DNA from: Pseudomonas bubulae
GTDB taxonomy: Bacteria > Pseudomonadota > Gammaproteobacteria > Pseudomonadales > Pseudomonadaceae
Direction of reading: 5' to 3'
DNA: 64,000 nt
NCBI RefSeq assembly: GCF_037023725.1
Contig: NZ_CP146077.1
Span: 2,827,001 to 2,891,000, forward strand
Part shown: positions 45,065 to 53,885 of the stretch, one piece after another
Position numbering within the stretch: the stretch's first letter is position 1
Layout of the letters: every line of letters begins with the position of its first letter
The notes under the pieces: model-generated
Seen by the model: the letters and a program-made list of their open reading frames with translations, nothing else
Database searches by the model: none
What the model was told of the DNA's origin: nothing
Translations under genes and position numbers: made by a program

Positions 45065-45703
45065 ATGCACGCAGCCGTTCGTGTCTGGAATCACGCGGAA
45101 GAAATGCTGGTGGCATTCCTGCTTGCAGGCATGACCCTGGTCACCTTCGCGTATGTCGTATTCAACAACCTCTATGGTGTTTTCTATTCCCTGGGGGACT
45201 CGCTGCCGTTCGCCAACGAGACCCTGCTCGGCATCGGCGACAGTATTCTCTACGTCGCCCAGGAGATGACCTGGAGTGTGGCCCTGACCAAGGCCATGTT
45301 CGGCTGGCTGATTTTTGTCGGCCTGGCCTGGGGCGTGCGCATTGGCGCGCATATTGGCGTCGACTTGTTGGTGCGCCAGTTCAAGCCTGCCAATCAGCGG
45401 CGGGTGGCCTTGCTGGCAGTGGCCATTTGCCTGGGCTATTGCGTGCTGATGGCGTACTCCAGCGAGCAGTGGGTGGCCACGTTGTATGCCGTTGGCACCA
45501 GTGCCGAAGACCTGGACCGCTACGGTATCAGGCAATGGCAAATCGTGATGATCGTGCCGATCGGTTTTGCCTTGATGTTTGTGCGTTTTCTGCAGGTTTT
45601 TATCCGCATCATTCAGGGCAAGCAGCAAGGCCTGGGCTTGCACAGTGAAGTGGAGGACGCCGTCAAACTGGCGGAAAACGACCAGCAGGGGACTCCAAAA
45701 TGA
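45065..45703 (+). CDS. TRAP transporter small permease (DctQ family)
   Basis: A 212-residue inner-membrane protein with four predicted helices, near 15-38, 70-92, 112-133 and 154-178. Typical DctQ features are AEEMLVAFLLAGMTLVTFAY near the start and GAHIGVDLLVRQF after the second helix. The C-terminal tail is charged. GGGAG precedes the ATG, and its stop overlaps the start of the large permease. Confidence 0.92.
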   Translation: MHAAVRVWNHAEEMLVAFLLAGMTLVTFAYVVFNNLYGVFYSLGDSLPFANETLLGIGDSILYVAQEMTWSVALTKAMFGWLIFVGLAWGVRIGAHIGVDLLVRQFKPANQRRVALLAVAICLGYCVLMAYSSEQWVATLYAVGTSAEDLDRYGIRQWQIVMIVPIGFALMFVRFLQVFIRIIQGKQQGLGLHSEVEDAVKLAENDQQGTPK

Positions 45704-46980
45704 CTATTGCCTTCCTTTTTGTCGCCCTGTTCGTGCTGATGTTTGTCGGTATTCCGGTGGCGATTTCCCTGGGCTTGTCCGGGGCCATGACCATTCTGTT
45801 CTTCAGTAACGACTCGGTGCGTTCGCTGGCGATCAAGCTGTTTGAAACCAGCGAGCACTACACATTGCTGGCGATCCCGTTTTTCCTGCTATCGGGTGCA
45901 TTCATGACCAGCGGCGGCGTGGCCCGGCGCCTGATCGATTTCGCCAACGCCTGCGTCGGGCATATCAAGGGTGGCCTGGCCATCGCCGCAATCCTGGCCT
46001 GCATGCTGTTTGCGGCGCTGAGTGGCTCTTCTCCGGCCACGGTGGCGGCGGTGGGCTCGATCGTTATCGCCGGCATGGTCCGTTCTGGCTACAAGCAGGA
46101 TTTTGCTGCCGGTATCGTCTGTAACGCCGGGACCCTGGGCATCCTGATTCCGCCGTCGATCGTCATGGTGGTTTACGCTACCGCCACCGAAACCTCGGTG
46201 GGCAAGCTGTTTATGGCCGGTGTTGTGCCGGGTCTGTTGCTGGGGCTGGTATTGATGGTGACCATCTACATCCTGGCGCGGGTCAAGGACATGCCATCGC
46301 TGCCCCGGGCCTCGTTCAAGGAAATCGTCACCGCCGGGCGCCGTGCCGGCTGGGGCCTGATGTTGATCGTGATCATTCTCGGCGGTATTTACTCGGGCAT
46401 GTTCACCCCTACCGAAGCGGCTGCTGTGGCAGCGGTGTATGCAGCGTTCGTGGCGATCTTTATCTACAAGGACATGACCGTCCGCGAATGCCCGAAGGTG
46501 ATTGTCGAGGCGGGCAAGCTGAGCGTGGTGCTGATGTTTATCATTGCCAACGCCATGCTTTTTGCCCATGTGCTGACCACCGAGCAGATCCCGCAGTCGA
46601 TTACCGCCTGGGTGGTGGAGCAGGGCTTTACCCCGATTGAGTTCCTGTTGGTGGTCAATATTGTGCTGTTGGTTGCAGGGACTTTTATGGAGCCTTCGGC
46701 AATCATCCTGATTCTGGCGCCGATCCTGTTCCCGATTGCCATGCAACTGGGGATTGATCCGATCCATCTGGGCATCATCATGGTGGTGAATATGGAAATC
46801 GGCCTGATCACCCCACCCACCGGGCTAAACCTGTTTGTCACCTCGGCGGTCACGGGTATGCCGCTCACTCGAGTGGTACGTGCGGTATCGCCGTGGTTAC
46901 TGGTGATGCTGGCGTTCCTGGTGCTGGTGACCTATGTGCCGTTTGTGTCGCTGGCGTTGCCGAATTGGCTGGGGATGTAG
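45700..46980 (+). CDS. TRAP transporter large permease (DctM family)
   Basis: A 426-residue inner-membrane permease with about 12 hydrophobic segments. Family motifs include VGIPVAISLGLSGA, the central GTLGILIPPSIVMVVYATAT, GMFTPTEAAAVAAVYAAFVA and GLITPPTGLNLFVTSAVTG. It works with the small permease and the periplasmic binding protein in sodium-driven dicarboxylate uptake. It is the last gene of the itaconate region; no terminator is evident, only REP repeats. Confidence 0.94.
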   Translation: MTIAFLFVALFVLMFVGIPVAISLGLSGAMTILFFSNDSVRSLAIKLFETSEHYTLLAIPFFLLSGAFMTSGGVARRLIDFANACVGHIKGGLAIAAILACMLFAALSGSSPATVAAVGSIVIAGMVRSGYKQDFAAGIVCNAGTLGILIPPSIVMVVYATATETSVGKLFMAGVVPGLLLGLVLMVTIYILARVKDMPSLPRASFKEIVTAGRRAGWGLMLIVIILGGIYSGMFTPTEAAAVAAVYAAFVAIFIYKDMTVRECPKVIVEAGKLSVVLMFIIANAMLFAHVLTTEQIPQSITAWVVEQGFTPIEFLLVVNIVLLVAGTFMEPSAIILILAPILFPIAMQLGIDPIHLGIIMVVNMEIGLITPPTGLNLFVTSAVTGMPLTRVVRAVSPWLLVMLAFLVLVTYVPFVSLALPNWLGM

Positions 46981-47000
46981 CGGGCGGGCGCAGGGAATAG

Positions 47001-47331
47001 TGTGGGAGCGGGCTTGCATCGCGATGCAGGCGACGCGGTCTGGCAGGCTCATCGTATGGATGCCATCGCGGGCAAGCCACGCTCCCACAGGTTTTGTGTC
47101 GTAGTTAAGAGCTGCGGTTTGCAGGATTCATTGTGATGCAGGCGGCGCGGTCTGGCAGGCTCACCGTATGGATGCCATCGCGGGCAAGCCGCGCTCCCAC
47201 AGGATTTGTGGCGTACTTAAGATCTGCGGTCTGCAGGATCCATGTGGGAGCGGGCTTGCTCGCGATGCAGGCGGCGCGGTCTGGCAGGCTCACCGTATGG
47301 ATGCCATCGCGGGCAAGCCGCGCTCCCACAG
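47001..47331. repeat. Three tandem copies of a REP-containing unit
   Basis: GATGCAGGCGRCGCGGTCTG begins near 47023, 47135 and 47263, each copy running on to CGGGCAAGCC(A/G)CGCTCCCACAGG and a shared spacer with CTGCGGT(T/C)TGCAGGAT. The period is 112 then 128 bases. The middle copy has lost its left palindrome arm, which accounts for the difference. The block fills most of the nearly 400 gene-free bases after the TRAP genes. Confidence 0.85.
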
Positions 47332-47379
47332 GTTTTGTGGCGCACACATGAGTTGATGCCTGCATGCACGCTACTTGGG

Positions 47380-47913
47380 TCAAACGCGGCCGACTGCCGC
47401 AATCAATTCCTCAGGCTCCACCCGTTGCGCGTAGTCCAGGTTGACGAACGCTTCGCGTATTACCGCATCCTGGTCGATTACAAATGCACTGGCCAGTGGC
47501 AGTGTAAGCGAGTCAGACCCGTTGACGCTCTTGAGGTCCGCACCCAGGGAACGGTAGATTTCGTCCAGTTCGTCCTCAAGCTCGAAAACAATGCCGTACT
47601 GACGGGCAAGGTGGTTGTCGATATCACTGAGCAGCAGGTAAGTGATCCCCAGCGCTTCACGGGTTTTACCCGTGAACTGCGGCGTCTGCGCCGAGACGGC
47701 AACCAGCGTCGCCCCCGCGGCCGTTAGATCACTGACCATCTGCTGGTATGCACTCAAGGCCTGATTGCAGAACGGGCACCACAGGCCTCGGTAGAACACC
47801 AGTACCAACGGCCCCATGTCGAGAAAATCGCGCAGATCGACGTTCTGCCCGTTTTCGTCCTTGAGTATCGCCAGCGGCGCCTTGTCGTTGGCTTGCAACG
47901 CCTTGCTGCTCAA
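47380..47913 (-). CDS. Peroxiredoxin-like (AhpC/TSA family) protein
   Basis: A 177-residue thioredoxin-fold protein of the peroxiredoxin-like group. The active site is C46-P-F-C49 in VFYRGLWCPFCNQALSAYQQ, so a thioredoxin-like CxxC rather than the usual TxxC peroxiredoxin motif. There is no signal peptide. It starts four bases after the MarR gene and is likely cotranscribed with it and regulated by it, as in peroxide- or quinone-sensing MarR systems. Confidence 0.88.
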   Translation of the reverse strand: MSSKALQANDKAPLAILKDENGQNVDLRDFLDMGPLVLVFYRGLWCPFCNQALSAYQQMVSDLTAAGATLVAVSAQTPQFTGKTREALGITYLLLSDIDNHLARQYGIVFELEDELDEIYRSLGADLKSVNGSDSLTLPLASAFVIDQDAVIREAFVNLDYAQRVEPEELIAAVGRV

Positions 47914-47917
47914 ATGG

Positions 47918-48430
47918 CTATCGACCAGCTTTTGTAGCGAGGTCGAGCGCTTGGCTGGCCGAGAGGCAATAGATCGACTCGGCCAGGGCCTGGCGTTGCC
48001 CGGGAGGCAAGTCCTGGATCATTCCGCTGATCCAGGCGGTGTGCTCGACAAAAACGTCATCGACCACGCGCTTGCCTTGCGCGGTCAGCGTAATAATCAA
48101 TTTGCGCCGGTCCGTCGGGTCGGTTTTGCGCTTGATCAACGCGGCGCGCTGCAAACCATCGAGCAGCCCGGTGACCGTTCCCGTGGTAATCGACAATCGG
48201 GTCGCCAGTTCCAGAGGGGAGAGCTTGCCTCCCGCGTTTTTGAGGGTCAGCATGATGACAAAACGGCCCTCCGACAGGTTGTAGCGGGCCAGCCGTGTTG
48301 CGCAGGCGCGATTGATCGCCGCTGCCGCCGAGAGCAACTCGAAACACAGCTTTACGCTGTCCCTGACCTCAGGCGCTGCGCTCTCTAGTTCACACAGCAT
48401 GATGTGGTGCTTGTTCTCTAAAATATTCAT
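47918..48430 (-). CDS. MarR family transcriptional regulator
   Basis: A 170-residue winged-helix repressor. The DNA-binding region is LSPLELATRLSITTGTVTGL followed by DGLQRAALIKRKTDPTDRRK, with the typical DxRxR wing. Cys residues (C13, C29 and one near 43) could sense oxidants. Start choice is uncertain: neither ATG at 48430 nor the one ten codons in has a strong ribosome site. It precedes the peroxiredoxin-like gene by four bases and is divergent from the YeeE/YedE gene. Confidence 0.88.
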   Translation of the reverse strand: MNILENKHHIMLCELESAAPEVRDSVKLCFELLSAAAAINRACATRLARYNLSEGRFVIMLTLKNAGGKLSPLELATRLSITTGTVTGLLDGLQRAALIKRKTDPTDRRKLIITLTAQGKRVVDDVFVEHTAWISGMIQDLPPGQRQALAESIYCLSASQALDLATKAGR

Positions 48431-48457
48431 AAGGCGCAGTTTATCTTGGCGCCTTAC
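48431..48457. promoter_or_regulatory. Candidate MarR operator
   Basis: TAAGGCGC-N11-GCGCCTTA is a perfect 8-bp inverted repeat touching the marR start codon. Its place fits autorepression; the spacer is somewhat long for a MarR site. Confidence 0.45.
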
Positions 48458-48470
48458 TAAGTCAAACGGT

Positions 48471-48498
48471 TAGGCCGAAGCCCCGCCTGGGGTATACT
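48471..48498 (+). promoter_or_regulatory. Possible sigma-70 promoter of the YeeE/YedE gene
   Basis: TATACT at 48493-48498 is a good -10 box. The hexamer 17 bases upstream, TTAGGC, is a poor -35. Transcription would begin about 40 bases before the ATG. Confidence 0.35.
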
Positions 48499-48542
48499 TT
48501 GCCGCCACGCAATTTAGCCAAATCATACGTATCGGGATTTCC

Positions 48543-49754
48543 ATGAGTCGTTCTCTTTCCATAACCCCTGGGCGCAAACCGCTTGCGCCGCTGTTGGCCT
48601 TTATCTTGTTGCTGCAGGGCGCTGTTTTCCTGCAAAACAATGTCGGTACGCGCCAGGTGTTGTTGCTGATCGTCGGCGCGGCGCTGGGCTTGACCCTTTA
48701 TCACGCTGCATTCGGTTTTACCTCGGCCTGGCGAGTTTTTATCAATGATCGCCGTGGTGCAGGCCTGCGCGCGCAAATGGTGATGCTGGCCGTGGCTGTG
48801 GTGCTGTTTTTCCCCGCGCTGGGAGCGGGCACCCTGTTTGGCCAGCCGGTCGTCGGGCTGGTGGCGCCGATCGGTGTGTCGGTGGTGTTCGGTGCGTTTA
48901 TTTTCGGCATCGGCATGCAGTTGGGCGGCGGGTGTGCGTCCGGCACCCTGTTCACTGTCGGCGGCGGCAATGCGCGCATGCTGGTGACCCTGTTGTTCTT
49001 TATCTGCGGATCATTAATCGCCACTCAGCATGTTGACTGGTGGTTTGCCCTGCCTGCGTTTCCGGCGACCTCTATCGTTAAAAGCTTCGGGGTGGTTCCC
49101 GCCTTGCTGCTGAGCCTGGCCGTGTTCGCGATCATCGCCGCAGTGACTGTACGCCTGGAGAAATCCCGTCACGCCAGCCTTGAAGCAGGGGTGACCAGTG
49201 AACATCAGGGCCTGCGCCGCTTTTTGCGTGGGCCGTGGCCTCTGGTCTGGGGGGCGATAGGTCTGGCGCTGCTGAACTATGCCACGCTGGCACTGGCCGG
49301 GCGGCCGTGGGGTATTACTTCGGCGTTCGCGCTGTGGGGCGCCAAGGCGGCAAGCGGACTGGGGGTTGATGTTGGCAGTTGGGGGTTCTGGCAGATGCCG
49401 GGCAATGCCAAGGCACTGGCCGCGCCGGTGTGGGAAGACATCACCAGCGTAATGGATATTGGCATCGTTCTCGGTGCGTTGTTGGCCGCCGGCCTGGCCG
49501 GTCGTTTTGCTCCCAGCCTGAAAATCCCGCCGCGCTCGCTGCTGGCGGCAGTGATTGGTGGCCTGCTGCTCGGGTATGGCTCGCGTCTGGCCTACGGCTG
49601 CAATATTGGCGCGTACTTCAGCGGCATCGCCTCAGGCAGCCTGCATGGCTGGGTATGGCTGGTGGCAGCGTTTATCGGCAACACGGTGGGCGTACGCCTG
49701 CGACCACTGTTCTTTACCGGCGAGCGGCCACAGGCGGCGTTGAGCGGCTGCTAA
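48543..49754 (+). CDS. YeeE/YedE family sulfur-compound transporter
   Basis: A 403-residue inner-membrane protein with about nine hydrophobic helices. The family's conserved Cys motifs are present: QLGGGCASGTLFTVGGGN near residue 130 and LAYGCNIGAYFSG near 355, which in YeeE pass thiosulfate through the channel. No TusA-like partner gene is adjacent. It is divergent from the MarR/peroxiredoxin pair, so its expression may respond to the same signal. The gene ends in a good terminator. Confidence 0.9.
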   Translation: MSRSLSITPGRKPLAPLLAFILLLQGAVFLQNNVGTRQVLLLIVGAALGLTLYHAAFGFTSAWRVFINDRRGAGLRAQMVMLAVAVVLFFPALGAGTLFGQPVVGLVAPIGVSVVFGAFIFGIGMQLGGGCASGTLFTVGGGNARMLVTLLFFICGSLIATQHVDWWFALPAFPATSIVKSFGVVPALLLSLAVFAIIAAVTVRLEKSRHASLEAGVTSEHQGLRRFLRGPWPLVWGAIGLALLNYATLALAGRPWGITSAFALWGAKAASGLGVDVGSWGFWQMPGNAKALAAPVWEDITSVMDIGIVLGALLAAGLAGRFAPSLKIPPRSLLAAVIGGLLLGYGSRLAYGCNIGAYFSGIASGSLHGWVWLVAAFIGNTVGVRLRPLFFTGERPQAALSGC

Positions 49755-49766
49755 AAAAGGTACAGG

Positions 49767-49793
49767 GGCTGCTTTCTCGGCAGCCGTTTTTTT
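49767..49793 (+). terminator. Terminator of the YeeE/YedE gene
   Basis: GGCTGC-N7-GCAGCC followed by GTTTTTTT, 12 bases after the stop. Its T run reaches the stop codon of the converging small gene. Confidence 0.85.
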
Positions 49794-50158
49794 CAGCGAC
49801 GATAGTCGCGGTGATGGTTGTCGTAACGCTGGTGCATGGCCCGGTCATGACGGCGGCGCTCGGCTTCGCGGCGGGCTTGCTCCCGACGCCATTGATCGCG
49901 ACGCCAGTTTTCTCTGCGGCGATCGTCTCTGCGAGCTTGCCAGCGGTTGTCATACCGGTGGTGGTCGTCACGGGCAAGCAGGGGCGCTGTCTGTTCAGCG
50001 GCCAGCCTTGGCCAGGGATTGGCAGCCGTCGTCTGAACGGCTCCAGGTTCAGTAGCAAAAACCGCGGGCGGGGTCTTTGTCGGTGTAGCTGATGCCGAGC
50101 CCATTGCCGCAAACGCGAACAGGCTCAAAAGCACCATCCGTGGGGCGTGGAATTTCAT
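49793..50158 (-). CDS. Small exported Arg-rich protein
   Basis: A 121-residue protein. Residues 1-26 are a signal peptide (MKFHAPRMVLLSLFAFAAMG then SASA), followed by a Pro/Ala-rich linker and a strongly charged Arg/Asp/His-rich tail (RWQARRDDRRRENWRRDQWR and so on). Similar low-complexity exported proteins occur in many Pseudomonas; no function is known. The start at 50158 begins the signal peptide; an upstream in-frame ATG at 50200 would add 14 residues with no ribosome site. Confidence 0.65.
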   Translation of the reverse strand: MKFHAPRMVLLSLFAFAAMGSASATPTKTPPAVFATEPGAVQTTAANPWPRLAAEQTAPLLARDDHHRYDNRWQARRDDRRRENWRRDQWRREQARREAERRRHDRAMHQRYDNHHRDYRR

Positions 50159-50316
50159 GAGCGAAGATAACCTCTGAATATCATTCGAATGTGTCGCCAT
50201 CTGCTGACTGACGCCTGGAGCTCGCGCTTGTCGCGCAGATACGCGTACTCACATAGACAGATAAACAGGGAAAAGTTCGCAAGCCGGCTGCTTGTGTAAA
50301 TCGGCGCAGTATGCAA

Positions 50317-50336
50317 AACGGCGCCTGAGCGCCGTT
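50317..50336 (-). terminator. Terminator of the NCS2 permease gene
   Basis: AACGGCGC and GCGCCGTT pair around a 4-base loop. Read on the minus strand it runs into TTTTG about 20 bases after the permease stop; the T run is short. Confidence 0.65.
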
Positions 50337-50355
50337 GTGCCGGGTTTAAGGCAGG

Positions 50356-51870
50356 TTAGTGTTCTTGCTCGAAGCTCTTTTTACGCAAGGGCGGGGACTG
50401 TTCGTAGTGCTCGTCGGACTCCACCACGGGTACTTCCTTGCCATTGCAGTCGAACAGCTTGCCATCGCGAAATACATCGCCATCGTTGAGGCAGCTGATA
50501 TCCCGGGAGCGCAGGATACGGTCGCTGGCGGCGACGAATACCGACTGCTGGTCGGAGTTGCCGGCCCGCAGATGGTTGAACAGCAGGTTGAGCAGGATGG
50601 CCATGATTGCGGCCGAGCTGATGCCGGAGTGGAAGATGGTCTCGAACCAGGTCGGGAAGTGCTGGTAGAAGTTGGGCGCTGCAATGGGGATCATGCCGAA
50701 ACCGATCGATGTGGCGACGATGATCAGGTTCATGTTGTTGCGATAGTCCACCTGCGCCAGGGTGCGGATGCCGCTGGCGGCGACGGTACCAAACAGGACC
50801 AGACCAGCACCGCCAAGCACGGCAGTGGGCACGGCGGCGACCAGGCGACCCATCACCGGCAGCAGCCCCAGTGTCACCAGGATCAGGCCGCCGGTGGCCA
50901 CCACATAACGGCTCTTGATACCGGTCACGGCGACCAGGCCAACGTTCTGTGCAAAGGCGCTCTGGGTAAAGGAGCCGAACAGCGGCGCCAGGGCACTGGA
51001 AATCATGTCTGCGCGCAGGCCGTTGCCAAGGCGTTTGGCGTCGACCTTGGTGTCGATGATTTCGCCCACTGCCAGGATATCGGCGGAGGTCTCGACCATG
51101 GTCACGATAATCACGATCAGCATCGACAGGATGGCTGCGAGGCGGAACTCGGGCATGCCGAAGTGCAGCACCTCGGGCAATGCGACCAGCGGGCCTTCCA
51201 GCACCCGGGAGAAGTCGGTCATGCCCACGGCCGTGGCAACCAGTGTGCCGATAACGATAGCCAGCAGAATCGACAGGCGTGAAATACTGGCGCTGCCCAG
51301 CTTGCTGAGCAGCAGCACGAGCACCAGGGTGATTGCCGCCAGGCCGATGTTGGCCATGCTGCCGAAGTCAGGTGACTGACTGTTGCCGCCCATGGCCCAG
51401 CGCGCCGTGACCGGCATCAGGGTCAGACCGATGGTGGTGATGACGATGCCCGTCACCAGGGGCGGAAAGTACTTGGTGATGCTGGAAAACAGCGGTGTGA
51501 TCAGCAGGCCGATCACGGAAGCCACGATCACCGCCCCGAACACCACCGGCAGGCCTCCTGCGCCGTCACCGCCAATGATGGCGACCATGGTGGAGACACC
51601 GGCGAAGGACACCCCCTGCACCAGCGGCAGGCGACAGCCAAAGAAAGGGATACCCAGTGTCTGCAACAGTGTGGCCAGGCCACCGGCGAACAGCGAAGCG
51701 GCGATCAGCAGGCCAACGTCGGCCGATGAAAGGCCGGCTGCCTGGCCAATGATCAGGGGCACCGCAATGATGCCCCCATACATTGTCAGGACGTGCTGCA
51801 GGCCGTAGGCCAGGTTGGCGCCAGTACCGAGGTTTTCGTCTTCTGGACGAGGGGAAGCGGTAGAAGTCAT
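50356..51870 (-). CDS. NCS2 family nucleobase:cation symporter
   Basis: A 504-residue inner-membrane symporter of the xanthine/uric acid/uracil permease family, with 13-14 helices. Signature segments are LPLVQGVSFAGVSTMVAIIG, FPPLVTGIVITTIGLTLMPV, the substrate-site MVETSADILAVGEI and QNVGLVAVTGIKSRYVVATG. The C-terminal 60 residues are a hydrophilic extension. It follows the deaminase gene by 96 bases on the same strand, so the pair probably imports and deaminates an oxidised purine or guanine-type base. Confidence 0.92.
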   Translation of the reverse strand: MTSTASPRPEDENLGTGANLAYGLQHVLTMYGGIIAVPLIIGQAAGLSSADVGLLIAASLFAGGLATLLQTLGIPFFGCRLPLVQGVSFAGVSTMVAIIGGDGAGGLPVVFGAVIVASVIGLLITPLFSSITKYFPPLVTGIVITTIGLTLMPVTARWAMGGNSQSPDFGSMANIGLAAITLVLVLLLSKLGSASISRLSILLAIVIGTLVATAVGMTDFSRVLEGPLVALPEVLHFGMPEFRLAAILSMLIVIIVTMVETSADILAVGEIIDTKVDAKRLGNGLRADMISSALAPLFGSFTQSAFAQNVGLVAVTGIKSRYVVATGGLILVTLGLLPVMGRLVAAVPTAVLGGAGLVLFGTVAASGIRTLAQVDYRNNMNLIIVATSIGFGMIPIAAPNFYQHFPTWFETIFHSGISSAAIMAILLNLLFNHLRAGNSDQQSVFVAASDRILRSRDISCLNDGDVFRDGKLFDCNGKEVPVVESDEHYEQSPPLRKKSFEQEH

Positions 51871-51966
51871 GGTGAGTAGCTCGCTTTTGTTATTTTAGAT
51901 GCGTCTAACAGCACGTTCTCAGTTGCATCCGTTGAGCCCTGTCAGGAACTCAACGGCCTGAAGGGG

Positions 51967-53325
51967 TTATTCACCGCTGACCAGCTGGTGGGCCAACTGG
52001 TTGTGGCGTTCCAGCACCCGCGGCAGGTCGACGGTGGTGAGGTGGCCATCCCTGACCACCACGCGACCATTGATCACGCTGGTATGGACCTGGGTCGGGG
52101 TACAGAACACCAACGCTGCCAGCGGGTCGTGATGGGCTCCGGCGTAGGCCAGATGGCCCAGATCGAAAGCGACAAAATCCGCCACCATGCCCGGTGCCAG
52201 TGCACCAATATCATTGCGGTTAAGCACCTTGGCGCCCCCCAATGTGGCAATTTCCAGCGCCTCGCGGGCGGACATCGCATCGGGGCCAAAACCCACCCGC
52301 TGCAACAGCAGGGCCTGACGTACTTCACCAATCATGCTGGCGCCATCGTTGGACGCAGAACCGTCAACCCCCAACCCCACCGGCACGCCGTGGTCGCGCA
52401 TCCTGCGAATCGGCGCGATCCCCGAAGCCAGGCGCATGTTCGAGCACGGGCAGTGGGCGACCCCAGTACCGGTGCGGGCGAACAGCTCGATGCCGTGCTG
52501 GTCGAGTTGTACGCAATGGGCGTGCCAGACGTCGTGGCCGACCCAGCCCAGGTCTTCGGCGTACTCGGCAGGGGTCATGCCGAACTTCTCGCGGCTGTAG
52601 GCGATGTCACTGACGTTCTCGGCAAGGTGGGTGTGCAGCGAGACCCCGTACTGGCGGGCGAGTACTGCGGCCTCGCGCATCAGGTCGCGGCTGACCGAGA
52701 AGGGCGAGCAGGGCGCCACGACCATGCGCAGCATCGAGCCATGGCGGGGGTCGTGGTAGTCCTCGATCAGACGCTGGGACTCTTTGAGAATATGGCTTTC
52801 TTTCTCAACCACCGAGTCGGGCGGCAAGCCGCCCTGGCTACGGCCCACGCTCATGCTCCCGCGTGCGGCGTGAAAGCGCATGCCGATCTCTGCAGCGGCA
52901 TGGATGCTGTCGTCCAGCTTGCAGCCGTTGGGGTAGATATACAGATGGTCACTGGAAGTGGTGCAGCCAGAGAGAATCAGCTCGGCCATTGCTGTTTGGG
53001 TCGAAACCGCGATCATTTCCGGCGTGAGTCGCGCCCAGATTGGATACAGGTTGTTGAGCCAATTGAACAACTCGCCGTCCTGGGCTGCCGGTACAACGCG
53101 GGTCAGGCTCTGGTACATATGGTGGTGGGTGTTGACCAGGCCCGGGATAACCACCTTGCCGGTCATGTCCAGAATCACGTCGGCCTGTTGCGGCAGGGAT
53201 TCGCTGGGGCCGACCTGCTTGATCAGGTTGTCTTCGATAAACAGGCCGCCGCGCCGGATTTCCCTGCGTTCACCATCCATTGTGACCAGCAGTTCTGCGT
53301 TCTTGACCAGTAAAGTCTTTGCCAT
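51967..53325 (-). CDS. 8-oxoguanine deaminase-type amidohydrolase
   Basis: A 452-residue amidohydrolase of the cytosine/guanine deaminase-like group, close in appearance to 8-oxoguanine deaminase PA0142. Metal and substrate motifs are in order: the NTHHHMYQSLTR box (near 66-77), TSSDHLYIYPNG, LHTHLAENVSDI, the His in WHAHCVQLDQHG, and GLGVDGSASNDG with the metal-binding Asp. It should release ammonia from 8-oxoguanine to give urate, or act on a similar base. It is the first gene of a two-gene unit with the NCS2 permease. Confidence 0.85.
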   Translation of the reverse strand: MAKTLLVKNAELLVTMDGERREIRRGGLFIEDNLIKQVGPSESLPQQADVILDMTGKVVIPGLVNTHHHMYQSLTRVVPAAQDGELFNWLNNLYPIWARLTPEMIAVSTQTAMAELILSGCTTSSDHLYIYPNGCKLDDSIHAAAEIGMRFHAARGSMSVGRSQGGLPPDSVVEKESHILKESQRLIEDYHDPRHGSMLRMVVAPCSPFSVSRDLMREAAVLARQYGVSLHTHLAENVSDIAYSREKFGMTPAEYAEDLGWVGHDVWHAHCVQLDQHGIELFARTGTGVAHCPCSNMRLASGIAPIRRMRDHGVPVGLGVDGSASNDGASMIGEVRQALLLQRVGFGPDAMSAREALEIATLGGAKVLNRNDIGALAPGMVADFVAFDLGHLAYAGAHHDPLAALVFCTPTQVHTSVINGRVVVRDGHLTTVDLPRVLERHNQLAHQLVSGE

Positions 53326-53607
53326 GGGTATTCCTCTTCCGTTTGGAGTTTGCTTTCAACGTGATGCGGTTGCAGGCATCGGTTTTCGGCTTGAGCCAAG
53401 CCCTGGCAGCCGGATGCAGCATGGCTGGGCAGGGGCGGTCGGTTCACTGGCACACCCATGGGCGCAGTGAATACGCGATGACATGCGCCGGTAAGGCGCG
53501 TTGAATTGAAGCGGCTGTGCAAGCTGCATGGTGTTTGACCATCGCAATACGCAGCGGCGATTGCCGGAGTCGTAGGCGTGCAATGATGTAACCAGAATTG
53601 GTTATTA

Positions 53608-53617
53608 TTGTATACAA
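53608..53617. promoter_or_regulatory. TTGTATACAA palindrome
   Basis: A perfect 10-base palindrome in an AT-rich patch about 280 bases upstream of the deaminase gene. GTATAC-type palindromes are common operators of GntR-family regulators. On the minus strand it overlaps a possible -10 (TACAAT). Confidence 0.35.
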
Positions 53618-53719
53618 CTAAAAATGCAGTGATGTTGTCGATTGTGACCGGGGGCTGGCAGGGGAGAAGATTTGCTGGAGTCTGGAGAGTCGATCAGGAG
53701 CGGGTGCGGGGGCGGGTAA

Positions 53720-53816
53720 TGTGGGAGCGAGCCTGCTCGCGATGCAGGCGACGCGGTCTTTCGGGTAAACCGCAGGGATGTCTTCGCGAGCAGGCTCGCT
53801 CCCACAGGAATTGCGG
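53720..53816. repeat. REP element
   Basis: Left arm TGTGGGAGCGAGCCTGCTCG and right arm CGAGCAGGCTCGCTCCCACA pair across about 55 bases. Same family as the elements at 47.0, 55.7 and 62.7-62.9 kb. Confidence 0.85.
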
Positions 53817-53885
53817 GGTGTTTTTATCACCGGGTGCGAGGGCGGGACCTATGAGCGGTGCTGCTCACAGATCCCGCCCATGCCA

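Larger units (their letters stand above)
53326..53885. other. Intergenic region upstream of the purine genes
   Basis: 560 bases holding a REP element (53720-53816) and a short palindrome (53608-53617). The rest shows no credible gene; short open frames here have no ribosome site. Confidence 0.55.

Noticed and set aside
46981-47400. Possible CRISPR-like array in the repeats after the TRAP genes
   Set aside because: The units are long (over 110 bases), the spacers are nearly identical rather than unique, and no cas genes are near. They are REP elements.
47133-47402. Short open frames on both strands inside the REP block
   Set aside because: They repeat the same peptide because the DNA repeats, have no ribosome sites, and fall entirely within REP units.
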